From assembly GCF_022398475.1 (NCBI RefSeq), contig NZ_JAKEVM010000020.1, positions 1 through 45,040 on the forward strand: a stretch of 45,040 nt of DNA, written 5' to 3'. The position numbers and the translations under genes were made by a program. Under the pieces are notes generated by a model that was not told the DNA's origin, searched no databases, and was given only the letters and a program-made list of their open reading frames with translations. This document shows, one piece after another, positions 36,188 to 44,901 of the stretch; position 1 is the first letter of the stretch; each line of letters starts with the position of its first letter. This stretch comes from Pseudoalteromonas shioyasakiensis (GTDB lineage Bacteria > Pseudomonadota > Gammaproteobacteria > Enterobacterales > Alteromonadaceae).

Positions 36188-38806
36188 GTGGCATTACCCA
36201 ATAAAGTAAAAAAGTTGCTCAGCCAAGCTGAGCAACTTAGCGATTATCGCGACTGTTCTAGTTATTTTTATAAATGGCTACAGAACGAATTCTCAAAACA
36301 ACCCGTTAGCAACTTAATTAATGCCCGCGCTGAGTTTATCGACCGCTTATTAATTAAACTGTTTCACGATTACGATCTTGCTCACGAAAGTGATCTTGCC
36401 CTGATTGCTGTGGGTGGTTATGGTCGTGGCGAACTACACCCCTATTCCGATATCGACTTTATGTTGCTAGTAAGCGAGCAGCCAAGTGAAGCCGTGTGCG
36501 AAAAAATTGGCCAGTTCGTTACCATGCTTTGGGATCTAAATTTAGAAATTGGTCACAGCGTTCGCACTATAGAACAAGCATTAGAACAAAAACGCGAAGA
36601 TGTGACATTTGCCACCAGCTTACTCGAAAGCCGATTAATTTTCGGTAACCATATCGAATTCGAAAAATTAAAAAATCATTTAATAGATACGCCTATTTGG
36701 CGCTCAGACGAATTCTTTTTGGCAAAAGTACAAGAACAAAGTTTACGCCATAAAAAATGCCATGGTACGGCTTATAACCTTGAGCCGAATATCAAAGAAA
36801 ACCCGGGTGGCCTGCGCGACTTACAGACCATTATTTGGGTTGCTAAAAAGCACTTTAGAGCCGAAACATTACAAGAACTCATAAATCACGGCTATCTTAC
36901 TCACGAAGAATACCAAGAGCTGTCTGAGTGTTTAGAAAACCTATGGAACATTCGTTTTGCGCTGCACATCGCTGCGGGTCGCTCTGAAAACCGCTTATTG
37001 TTCGATCATCAGCCTAACGCCGCTGAAATTCTTGGCTTTGGTAGTGACGGTAAAGCCTCGGTCGAGCGCATGATGAAACGCTTATTTAGGATCATGAGCC
37101 GCGTACGTGAGCTTAACCAAATGCTGCTTTCATACTTTGAGCAAAGCATTTTACCGGGTGCCGGTGAGTTACCTGTGATTGAGCTTGACCGTAACTTTGA
37201 GCGTATTGGCCATCAAATTCGTGTTAAGAATCCATCGGTGTTCTTCCGCCGTGATCAGCTATTTGTGTTGTTCGAGCATATTGCTGATAACCCAGAGATC
37301 ACCCATATTTACCCAAGTACCATACGTACAATGCGCCAAGTTCGCCGTCGTTTATTGGGTGATTTACAAGACTACGCCGCCTGTCGCGAAGCATTTTTGC
37401 GTTTAATCAAACACCCTAACGGTATGGGCCGCGCATTTACGCTGATGCACAAGCACGGCATTATTGCTGCCTACTTACCACAGTGGCGTAATATTTTTGG
37501 GCAAATGCAGTTTGATTTATTCCATGCCTACACCGTGGATGAACATACCCATAAACTCATCAACAATATTTATAAGTACTTTGATAAATCAAAAGTCAGC
37601 GAATTTCCGTTATGTAGTGAAATTGTCACTCGCATGGACAAGCCTGAGTTACTTTATTTAGCCGGTATTTTCCACGATATTGCTAAAGGCCGTGGTGGCG
37701 ATCACTCTGAGCTTGGCTCAGTTGATGCAATCGCGTTTGCTAAGCTACACCGCTTCCCAGCCTCAGATGGCAAGCTGATTTCGTGGTTAGTGGCTAATCA
37801 CTTACTTATGTCGGTTACAGCGCAGCGCAAAGATATTAATGACCCAGATGTGATTAAAGACTTTGCAAGTAAGGTGAAAAATGAGCGTCAACTTGATTAC
37901 TTGTACTGCTTAACCTTGGCCGATATTCGCGCAACTAACGATAACCTATGGAACGATTGGAAAAATACCCTACTACGTGAGCTGTATTTACACACCCAGC
38001 GCGCGCTTCGTTTAGGGCTTGAAAACCCAATGGACCAACGTGATCAAATACGTGATAAAAAACAGCAAGCCAAACAGCGCTTACTGAACCATGGTTGTAA
38101 CGAAGATCAAATCGACTTAATTTGGAGTCGCTTTAAAGCCAATTATTTTACTGCTTTTAGCGAGCAACAGATTTCGTGGCACACAGAGCACTTACTAAGC
38201 TGTGACGATTTAAGCCAGCCTAGCGTTGCCGTGTCTAACACCGCAATGCATGGTGGTACACAAGTATTTGCTTATAGCCCTTACTCGGGCAGTTTATTCT
38301 CACGTTTAGTTAGTGTGATTGGTTCGAAAAAAGCACAGATTCAACATGCGCAGGTACTGACCACAAAAGATGGCTACGTGCTATTTAGCTTTGTTATTTT
38401 AGAGGTCAATGGTGACCCGATTGCGAGTAACCGTTCGCAAGGCATTAAACGTGCTTTAGATCTTGCAATTAGCGACCCGAAAAAGAAAATTCGCCTTAAA
38501 AAGAATCGCTCTCAGCGCTTCAAAGACTTTAATATCAAACCAAAAATTGTGCTTAGACCGCATGCCCGTAAAGATCGCAGCTTAATTGAAATTCAAGCGG
38601 TGGATATTCCGGGTCTATTAACAAAAATTGCGGAAGTATTTCAAGCGCACTTATTACATATTCATGCCGCACGGATCACCACAGTTGGTGAGCGTGCAGA
38701 AGATTTCTTCGTGGTATCAAATAACGAATACCAAGCATTAACAGACGAAGAACAGGCTAAAATTCATCAAGCATTGCGTAAAAAACTCAACGCAGAAACC
38801 GAATAA
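36188..38806 (+). CDS. glnD: Bifunctional uridylyltransferase/uridylyl-removing enzyme GlnD
   Basis: Glutamine sensor that uridylylates PII proteins (GlnB/GlnK) when nitrogen is scarce and removes UMP when glutamine is high. The nucleotidyltransferase motif is G76-GYGRGELHPYSDID90. A GlnD-type linker follows, then an HD domain (GIFHDIAKGRGGDHSELG, near residue 495) for UMP removal, and two C-terminal ACT domains (about 700-870) that bind glutamine. The length of 872 matches E. coli (890). The start is GTG with AGGAG about 9 nt upstream. No motif is lost. Confidence 0.98.
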   Translation: MALPNKVKKLLSQAEQLSDYRDCSSYFYKWLQNEFSKQPVSNLINARAEFIDRLLIKLFHDYDLAHESDLALIAVGGYGRGELHPYSDIDFMLLVSEQPSEAVCEKIGQFVTMLWDLNLEIGHSVRTIEQALEQKREDVTFATSLLESRLIFGNHIEFEKLKNHLIDTPIWRSDEFFLAKVQEQSLRHKKCHGTAYNLEPNIKENPGGLRDLQTIIWVAKKHFRAETLQELINHGYLTHEEYQELSECLENLWNIRFALHIAAGRSENRLLFDHQPNAAEILGFGSDGKASVERMMKRLFRIMSRVRELNQMLLSYFEQSILPGAGELPVIELDRNFERIGHQIRVKNPSVFFRRDQLFVLFEHIADNPEITHIYPSTIRTMRQVRRRLLGDLQDYAACREAFLRLIKHPNGMGRAFTLMHKHGIIAAYLPQWRNIFGQMQFDLFHAYTVDEHTHKLINNIYKYFDKSKVSEFPLCSEIVTRMDKPELLYLAGIFHDIAKGRGGDHSELGSVDAIAFAKLHRFPASDGKLISWLVANHLLMSVTAQRKDINDPDVIKDFASKVKNERQLDYLYCLTLADIRATNDNLWNDWKNTLLRELYLHTQRALRLGLENPMDQRDQIRDKKQQAKQRLLNHGCNEDQIDLIWSRFKANYFTAFSEQQISWHTEHLLSCDDLSQPSVAVSNTAMHGGTQVFAYSPYSGSLFSRLVSVIGSKKAQIQHAQVLTTKDGYVLFSFVILEVNGDPIASNRSQGIKRALDLAISDPKKKIRLKKNRSQRFKDFNIKPKIVLRPHARKDRSLIEIQAVDIPGLLTKIAEVFQAHLLHIHAARITTVGERAEDFFVVSNNEYQALTDEEQAKIHQALRKKLNAETE

Positions 38807-38815
38807 GAGGATCTT

Positions 38816-39643
38816 ATGTCAGATTTAAAAACCATGATCGAAAACGCCTGGGACAACCGCGATAGCATCAGCCCAAGCACGGTATCAAGTGAAGTAAAAC
38901 AAGCTATTATCGACGCGCTTGAATTACTTGATAGCGGTGCTGCACGTGTTGCTGAAAAAATCAGTGGTGAGTGGGTTGTACATCAATGGTTAAAAAAAGC
39001 GGTGCTACTGTCTTTCCGTATTCGTGATAACCAACCAATGAGCGATGGTGTTAATCAGTTTTACGACAAAGTACCACTTAAATTTAGCGACTATACTCCA
39101 GAGCAATTCCAACAGGGCGGCATGCGTGTTGTGCCTAATGCTGTGGCACGTAAAGGCAGCTTTGTAGGTAAAAATGTGGTGTTAATGCCATCTTATGTCA
39201 ACATTGGCGCCTACGTTGATGAAGGTACCATGGTTGATACATGGGCAACGGTTGGCTCATGTGCACAAATTGGTAAAAACGTTCACTTATCGGGCGGTGT
39301 AGGCATTGGTGGTGTGCTTGAGCCACTACAAGCTAACCCAACTATTATTGAAGACAACTGCTTTATTGGCGCACGTTCTGAAATTGTTGAAGGTGTTGTA
39401 GTTGAAGAAGGCGCCGTTATCTCGATGGGTGTTTACATCAGCCAAAGCACACGTATCTATGACCGTGAAACTGGCGAAATCCATTACGGCCGAGTACCAG
39501 CTGGTGCAGTTGTTGTTCCTGGTTCTTTACCGTCAAAAGATGGTTCACACAGCCTATATGCTGCCATCATCGTGAAAAAAGTAGATCAGCAAACTCGCGA
39601 AAAAGTAGGTATTAATGCCCTACTTCGCTCGATTGATGAATAA
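38816..39643 (+). CDS. dapD: 2,3,4,5-tetrahydropyridine-2,6-dicarboxylate N-succinyltransferase
   Basis: Succinyl-CoA-dependent step of the diaminopimelate/lysine pathway, supplying peptidoglycan precursors. An N-terminal helical domain (about 1-100, with [20 protein letters not shown]) precedes a left-handed beta-helix of hexapeptide repeats ([24 protein letters not shown] onward). The 275 residues equal E. coli (274). AAGAGGAT gives a good ribosome binding site 9 bp after glnD. Followed by a tandem repeat and a terminator. Confidence 0.98.
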   Translation: MSDLKTMIENAWDNRDSISPSTVSSEVKQAIIDALELLDSGAARVAEKISGEWVVHQWLKKAVLLSFRIRDNQPMSDGVNQFYDKVPLKFSDYTPEQFQQGGMRVVPNAVARKGSFVGKNVVLMPSYVNIGAYVDEGTMVDTWATVGSCAQIGKNVHLSGGVGIGGVLEPLQANPTIIEDNCFIGARSEIVEGVVVEEGAVISMGVYISQSTRIYDRETGEIHYGRVPAGAVVVPGSLPSKDGSHSLYAAIIVKKVDQQTREKVGINALLRSIDE

Positions 39644-39651
39644 CAAGACTG

Positions 39652-39695
39652 AGCTTTAAGCCGTCAGCCGTCAGCCGTCAGCCGTCAGCTTTAAG
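39652..39695. repeat. Tandem heptamer repeat (CCGTCAG x4) between AGCTTTAAG direct repeats
   Basis: Four perfect copies of CCGTCAG fill 39661-39688, bracketed by AGCTTTAAG at 39652-39660 and again at 39687-39695. It lies between the dapD stop and its terminator. Such short repeats can change copy number by slippage; whether it varies is unknown. Confidence 0.85.
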
Positions 39696-39709
39696 TTTTA
39701 GAGGTTAAG

Positions 39710-39743
39710 AAGCGCGATGCTAGCTAGTTTCGCGCTTTTTTAT
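39710..39743 (+). terminator. Terminator of map-glnD-dapD
   Basis: Stem AAGCGCGA / TCGCGCTT with a 12-nt loop, followed by TTTTTATT on the plus strand. Confidence 0.85.
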
Positions 39744-39832
39744 TATCTGTAATGCAATGATTTTTAGCTAGTTTGTTGAGATATACCCGCAAATATGTTT
39801 TAGTATAAAAAACAAACAAATCAATAGTGAAA

Positions 39833-40231
39833 ATGTTTAAGTCTTTTCGGAGTTTTACCCACACGGAGTTATTTTATTACACAGGGTTATTCTACCTTGT
39901 GGCAATCTTGCTGTTTGTATCACGTAGTTACCTATACGAATTTTTTGTAACTGATATGAATTCACATCGCATAGAAGTTAAAGAACTTGAAGTTGCTTTA
40001 ACATCGCAGGTTAATAAAGATTATGTTTTTGAAGCATTGCAAACAACCTTAGATGGCCTTGCAACCCCAGATCGAGTTGCAGTTAAAATCCAGTGTTATA
40101 CGGTTTTCTGTGATGTTAGTTTTACGAACCCATTTATCACCATTAACGACCACAATCACTACAGTGCAGAAGTAAAACGTGTGTTTGAGCAAAATGTGGC
40201 TTCCCTTAGCCGAAAAGATACTGCTCACTAG
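39833..40231 (+). CDS. Small membrane-anchored protein, function unknown
   Basis: I do not recognise this protein. One hydrophobic segment (about residues 14-32, YYTGLFYLVAILLFVSRSYL) follows a basic N-terminus. After it comes a domain of about 95 residues with two closely spaced cysteines (IQCYTVFCDVSF) that could form a disulfide if periplasmic. An anchored protein with a periplasmic domain is the simplest reading. The start is uncertain: GTG at 39827 and ATG at 39833 are both possible and neither has a clear ribosome binding site. It stands alone between a terminator and the RND genes. Codon use looks normal, supporting a real gene. Confidence 0.6.
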   Translation: MFKSFRSFTHTELFYYTGLFYLVAILLFVSRSYLYEFFVTDMNSHRIEVKELEVALTSQVNKDYVFEALQTTLDGLATPDRVAVKIQCYTVFCDVSFTNPFITINDHNHYSAEVKRVFEQNVASLSRKDTAH

Positions 40232-40365
40232 TTTCAGGCGCTATTACTTAATGCTTAAAACTTAAAGCGCCTCAGCTAAATTGTTACATCTTATTTCAAA
40301 TACACATTTTATCGCTTAATTACGGCTATTCAGCGTTACTTCTGAAACACATTTCATTTACCTCA

Positions 40366-40394
40366 CTGGCACTTTTTTTACATCGCACTACAAT
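40366..40394 (+). promoter_or_regulatory. Promoter region of the RND operon
   Basis: CTGGCA (40366-40371) and TACAAT (40389-40394) are 17 bp apart, a fair sigma70 match. The same stretch reads TGGCAC-N5-TTACA (40367-40382), which keeps sigma54 spacing but has A in place of the key G of the -12 element. Confidence 0.4.
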
Positions 40395-40423
40395 GCACAC
40401 AAACTGATTTTGGAACACACACA

Positions 40424-43400
40424 ATGAATCTGACACGTAGTTCGCTGAAAAACCCTGCGAGTGTTATTGTCATCTTGGTGTTGATTATGTTGTTTGGCAT
40501 GTTGAGTATTTTTAAGCTGCCAATTCAGCTCACACCAGATATTGAGCAACCGCAGATCACTATTTTCTCTGGCTGGCGCCAAGCTGCACCTGAAGAGATT
40601 GAATCGGTGATCATTGAGCCGCTCGAGAACGCAGTAAAAAACACTCCGGGTGCTCTAGAGGTTAATACTTACATTAACCGTGGCAATGGCTCGATCACGT
40701 TGACTTTTGCTGTTGGGCAAAACATGCAACAGGCCATGCTTGATGTGTTAACAAGCCTTAACCAAGCGCCGCCCCTGCCGTTAGATGCATTTGATCCTGT
40801 GGTGTTTGCTGGCGGTAATAATGGTGAAGCCGCAGCAACGTTACTGGTCACCCCAAAAGATTTTAATAGCGACAGCCTTGATTTAGACATGGCGCAGTTC
40901 CAAAAACAAATCGATGAATTTGTTGAGCCCCGTTTGGCACGTATTCCTGGTGTTGCCCGCGTTGACTTAGCCAGTGAGCGACCAAAAGAATTACGTATTA
41001 CCTTTGACCCTCACAAAGCCGCTGCACTTGGTGTCAGCCTTGACCAAATCAGTAACGTATTAGCCAGCTCACGCGATACCTCTGGTGGCCTTGCCAATGT
41101 TGGCCGTCGTCAATATACCGTACGTTTTACTGGGCAATATGATTTATCAAGCATGGCACAAATGCGCGTTGGTTATTCAGGCGATAGACCCATTTACCTT
41201 GGCGATATCGCAAGTGTAGAGCGCACTTTTTCTGACCGTTTAGGGATGAGTGGTCGAAATGGTAAACCCGCGTATTACATTCGTATTTCGCGCGCTAACG
41301 AAGCCAATACCGTTGCCCTACTCGACGAAATTAACCTTGCCATTAAAGAGCTAAACGAAGGGCCGCTGGCTGAGAATGGCTTATCGATTGAATTAAGTTT
41401 TGATGCCTCAGTGCATATTCGTAATGCTTTGTCGTTGGTTAAAAGTAACTTAGGCCTAGGTGTTCTGCTGTCGTGTTTAATCTTGTGGTTGTTCTTTAGG
41501 GGCTTAAAGGCCACGTTTGTCATTGCAGCGACAATTCCTGTTTCTTTATTAGTCGCGTTTTTAACGTTAAATATTTTTGACCGCAGTTTAAATGTTATTT
41601 CACTGGCGGGTCTTGCCTTTGCGGTTGGCTTAGTACTTGATGCCGCCATCATTGTGCAAGAAAACATCGCAAGGCTCAGAAGTGAAGGCTTTGATAGTAA
41701 AAAAGCCGCGCTAAAAGGCGCAGCTCAAGTAACTGGCGCTTTATTTGCTTCAACCACCACTAGCGTTGCTATCTTCTTGCCAATTTTATTTATGGCAGGT
41801 ATTGAGGGGCAGTTATTCTCTGATTTGGCGCTCACCTTATCTATTGCTGTTATTGCCTCTATGATTTGCGCAATTACACTTATTCCGTTGGCTAACCATT
41901 TTTGGCCAGACAAAGAGCTAAAAGCGGATCCTTATCGTGAATATTGGCAGAAGCTAACTAACTTCATCATGGCGCTTACCAATACCCGCGTTAAACAAAT
42001 AGTATGGATAGTGTCGTTATTGGGTGGCTCACTCGTCGCGACCATGACCATGCTCCCGAAAACTGATTTTATGCCGCGCGCACCAACCGATGGCTTTTTC
42101 TTTAACTTAAATACCCCGCCTGGCGGCAATGTGCAGTTTATGGAAGAAGAGCTGCTGATGCGTATTAAAAAGCGTTTAATGCCTTATTACACAGGTGAAA
42201 AAGAGCCGGGAATTAAAGATTTTAACTTTTATGCTTTTGGTTCGAACGCTGGCGGCTTTATTTATTCTGCCGATCCGCAACGTGTTGAAGAATTAATGAA
42301 GGTTGCCCGAGAAGAGATCTTCATTGATTTGCCCGACACCCAAGTATTCTTCTTTAGAGGGTCGATGATCCAAGTTGCTAATGGCGGTGATGGTCGCAAT
42401 ATCAATATCGATTTAACGGGTCCGAATATGGACGAGCTAATAGCCGGTGCTAATGTGGCGCTGCAAGCTGTCACCGACGCAATGCCGAATGCCACTGCAA
42501 GGCCACAACCACGACTCGATATGGCAGAGCCAGAACTTAGGCTCACACCTAATGACCGCCGTATAACCCAAGCAGGGCTAACTCGTCGTGATGTATCTCA
42601 AGCAGTGCAAGCCTATACAGGTGGGTTATTTGTTAATGAATACTTTGATGGCAACGAACGCATGAACGTGATTTTGCGCGGTATACCGTGGCAAACTCCA
42701 GAGGAGCTTAAAGCACTGCCTATTGTAACCCCGCAATCAGGTATTCAAACTTTAGGCGAACTTGCCAATATTGAGCGCACCGTAGGCCCAACCCAACTTA
42801 GACGTGTTAATGGCCGCCGTACCGTGAGTATTGTTGTCACGCCACCAGCAGACATGAGCTTGCAACAAGCGCAAACTATTCTCTCAGAGCAAGTTATGCC
42901 AAAAGTTCGTGCAAGCTTGCCTGACAGCTCTGGCGCGATTTTGGCGGGTAACGCACAAAAGATGAATTCAGCCATGCAAGAAATGACTATCAACTTTATC
43001 TTGGCTCTGTTTATTTTATTCTTGCTAATGACCGCATTGTTTAAGTCAGCCAAAGACAGCGCGTTAGTTTTACTTGTCATGCCATTGGCAATTGCAGGCG
43101 GTGTACTGGCTTTATTTGTACTTAACTTATTTACCTTCCAATCGCTCGACTTACTAACCATGATTGGCTTTATTATCTTGCTGGGTCTGGTGGTAAATAA
43201 TGCCATTTTATTGGTTGACCAAAGCCGCGTTGCGATGGCCGCAGGACTCAGTCGAGAAGACGCAGTTCGCCAAGCAGTTCTGCTGCGCGCAAGACCCGTT
43301 TACTTAAGTACCTTAACCAGCTTATTTGGCATGCTGCCACTGATGCTAATGCCGGGGGTAGGATCAGAAATTTACCGTGGCCTTGCCACTGTGATTGTCG

Positions 43401-43534
43401 GCGGCATGGCCATTAGCGCCCTATTCACCCTGATATTAATGCCAAGTTTATTACAAGTTGGCAGACAGCTGCCGCCCGTTAATAACAAACAGCAACCAGA
43501 AAAAACGCCTTTAAGCTTGGTATCGAATCAATGA
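40424..43534 (+). CDS. RND efflux transporter, permease subunit (AcrB/MMPL-like)
   Basis: Proton-driven inner-membrane pump of the resistance-nodulation-division superfamily, 1036 residues with 12 helices in two repeats (first helix at about 13-33, then large periplasmic loops near 40-330 and 550-860). It belongs with the hydrophobe/amphiphile-type pumps, but the proton relay differs from AcrB: helix 4 reads LVLDAAIIVQEN with Asp406 followed by Ala407 (AcrB has two Asp), and helix 10 reads GLVVNNAILLVD with Asn925 at the place of the AcrB Lys. Several divergent RND families share such changes. Substrate cannot be deduced. The stop overlaps the adaptor gene start (ATGA). Confidence 0.93.
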   Translation: MNLTRSSLKNPASVIVILVLIMLFGMLSIFKLPIQLTPDIEQPQITIFSGWRQAAPEEIESVIIEPLENAVKNTPGALEVNTYINRGNGSITLTFAVGQNMQQAMLDVLTSLNQAPPLPLDAFDPVVFAGGNNGEAAATLLVTPKDFNSDSLDLDMAQFQKQIDEFVEPRLARIPGVARVDLASERPKELRITFDPHKAAALGVSLDQISNVLASSRDTSGGLANVGRRQYTVRFTGQYDLSSMAQMRVGYSGDRPIYLGDIASVERTFSDRLGMSGRNGKPAYYIRISRANEANTVALLDEINLAIKELNEGPLAENGLSIELSFDASVHIRNALSLVKSNLGLGVLLSCLILWLFFRGLKATFVIAATIPVSLLVAFLTLNIFDRSLNVISLAGLAFAVGLVLDAAIIVQENIARLRSEGFDSKKAALKGAAQVTGALFASTTTSVAIFLPILFMAGIEGQLFSDLALTLSIAVIASMICAITLIPLANHFWPDKELKADPYREYWQKLTNFIMALTNTRVKQIVWIVSLLGGSLVATMTMLPKTDFMPRAPTDGFFFNLNTPPGGNVQFMEEELLMRIKKRLMPYYTGEKEPGIKDFNFYAFGSNAGGFIYSADPQRVEELMKVAREEIFIDLPDTQVFFFRGSMIQVANGGDGRNINIDLTGPNMDELIAGANVALQAVTDAMPNATARPQPRLDMAEPELRLTPNDRRITQAGLTRRDVSQAVQAYTGGLFVNEYFDGNERMNVILRGIPWQTPEELKALPIVTPQSGIQTLGELANIERTVGPTQLRRVNGRRTVSIVVTPPADMSLQQAQTILSEQVMPKVRASLPDSSGAILAGNAQKMNSAMQEMTINFILALFILFLLMTALFKSAKDSALVLLVMPLAIAGGVLALFVLNLFTFQSLDLLTMIGFIILLGLVVNNAILLVDQSRVAMAAGLSREDAVRQAVLLRARPVYLSTLTSLFGMLPLMLMPGVGSEIYRGLATVIVGGMAISALFTLILMPSLLQVGRQLPPVNNKQQPEKTPLSLVSNQ

Positions 43535-44622
43535 GTATTAAAACAATGAACACACCTTTTCGTAAATTAACCGCTCGCTTTTGTGCGCTATTCAGCCTTA
43601 TCGCATTTAACGCCTTTGCAGTCGTACCTGTTACAGTAGAAACCGTCACACAAGCCCCGCTGACAAGCGAAATTGAAGTAAGCGGCACTTTGTATGGCAA
43701 AGATGATGTAACCCTAACAGCAGGCGTAAGCGGCCGTTTATTATATGTTGTTGAGCCAGGTACTCTGGTTAAAAGTGGCGACACCCTAGTTCGTATGGAT
43801 ACCTTACCGCTTGAACTTGAAAAAGCACGCCAACAAGAAATGCTCAATCGCGCCAAAATAAACTTACGTTTATATCAACAAGAACTCGCTCGTTTACAAA
43901 AACTCGCCAAAGCCAGCAGTGCTGCAGCAAGCCAAGTCGATGATATGCAAAATAAGCATGATCTTGCGTTATCTGATATCGCACTGGCTAAGGTTGAATT
44001 AAAAGTAATAGACGATCAGCTTTCGCGTGCAACAGTGCGCGCCCCATTTGATGGCGTGATCAGCGAGCGTTTTAAACGCGCTGGTCGCGAAATAAATCGC
44101 GCAGATGAACTGGTCACTCTGCTCGATATTAATAACTTAGAAGTGCGTTTGTATGTACCTGTTAAATACTTAAAGTTTTTACACAAAGGCATAGAGTTAC
44201 CAATTCAAGCCGGCGACTTATCAGCCCCTGATATGACAACAGCCACCATAACAGCGGTGATCCCATCAACCGATCCGCGTTCACAAACCGTAGAAGTACG
44301 TGCCCTACTAGCAAATGATGCCGAGCAAACATGGGCAATTGGCCAACTGGTTGATGTAGCCGTGCCACTAAAAAGCAAAGGGGACGTACTACTGGTGAAT
44401 CGCGATGCGCTGATTTTACGCAAAAAAGGCACCCATATCGTCAAAATCGACAACGACAACAAAGCCCTGCAAATTCCCGTAAAAGTCGGTAATGGCAAAG
44501 ATAAACTGGTTGAAGTCACCCCGACTTCTAACATCACTTTAAATGCAGGCGATAAAGTGGCAGTACGCGGCGCCGAGCAACTACAAACCGGGCAAGAAGT
44601 CGAAGTTCAGGTAAAGCAATAA
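43531..44622 (+). CDS. RND efflux periplasmic adaptor subunit (membrane fusion protein)
   Basis: HlyD/AcrA-type adaptor linking the pump to an outer-membrane channel. A signal peptide ends near residue 30 (FNAFA, then VVPVTVETV). The barrel-sandwich half-motifs (GVSGRLLYVVEPGTLVKSGDTLVRMD and RATVRAPFDGVISERF) flank an alpha-helical hairpin (about 95-150), and a beta-barrel and membrane-proximal part complete 363 residues. No lipobox is seen, so it is probably soluble or signal-anchored. It is translated with the pump through a 4-bp overlap. No TolC-like gene lies in the window, so a channel encoded elsewhere is presumed. Confidence 0.93.
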   Translation: MSIKTMNTPFRKLTARFCALFSLIAFNAFAVVPVTVETVTQAPLTSEIEVSGTLYGKDDVTLTAGVSGRLLYVVEPGTLVKSGDTLVRMDTLPLELEKARQQEMLNRAKINLRLYQQELARLQKLAKASSAAASQVDDMQNKHDLALSDIALAKVELKVIDDQLSRATVRAPFDGVISERFKRAGREINRADELVTLLDINNLEVRLYVPVKYLKFLHKGIELPIQAGDLSAPDMTTATITAVIPSTDPRSQTVEVRALLANDAEQTWAIGQLVDVAVPLKSKGDVLLVNRDALILRKKGTHIVKIDNDNKALQIPVKVGNGKDKLVEVTPTSNITLNAGDKVAVRGAEQLQTGQEVEVQVKQ

Positions 44623-44639
44623 CTGCAAGGCTTGAGATG

Positions 44640-44674
44640 ACTGCCAGCTATTTAATATTTTAAGAGCTGGCAGT
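44640..44674 (+). terminator. Hairpin after the RND operon, possible terminator
   Basis: Perfect 10-bp stem ACTGCCAGCT / AGCTGGCAGT with a 15-nt AT-rich loop, 17 bp after the stop codon. There is no proper T-tract behind it, so it may act with Rho or protect the 3' end. Confidence 0.5.
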
Positions 44675-44761
44675 TATGATAAAGGGTAGTAATGATTATT
44701 AAGAGTTGCGCTTGTTTTTGACTTTCTAGGAAGCAAAAAGCAAGACAAGACCCCTTTATTT

Positions 44762-44901
44762 TTTGGTAAATGTTATGACCGGGTATGAGATAACGTATAG
44801 TGGAAATTTGGCCTGACTAAAAAATCGTTCGATAAAAGCGTGGGAAAAACCGTCATAACCCTGCCAAATTTTATGATAAATAATTTGGTAAACGTTATGA
44901 C
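44762..44901. repeat. Three-copy TTTGG-N-GTTATGAC repeat
   Basis: TTTGGTAAATGTTATGAC (44762-44779) and TTTGGTAAACGTTATGAC (44884-44901) differ by one base in 18. Between them lies an inverted, less perfect copy (GTCATAAC then CCAAA, about 44852-44867). The arrangement of two direct and one inverted copy is unlikely by chance; role unknown. Confidence 0.55.

Noticed and set aside
39661..39688. Could the CCGTCAG array be a CRISPR fragment?
   Set aside because: Repeats are 7 bp, strictly tandem, without spacers, and there are no cas genes.
42745..43206. 153-codon open frame antisense to the RND pump
   Set aside because: A shadow frame within a conserved coding region; low-information composition and no start signal.
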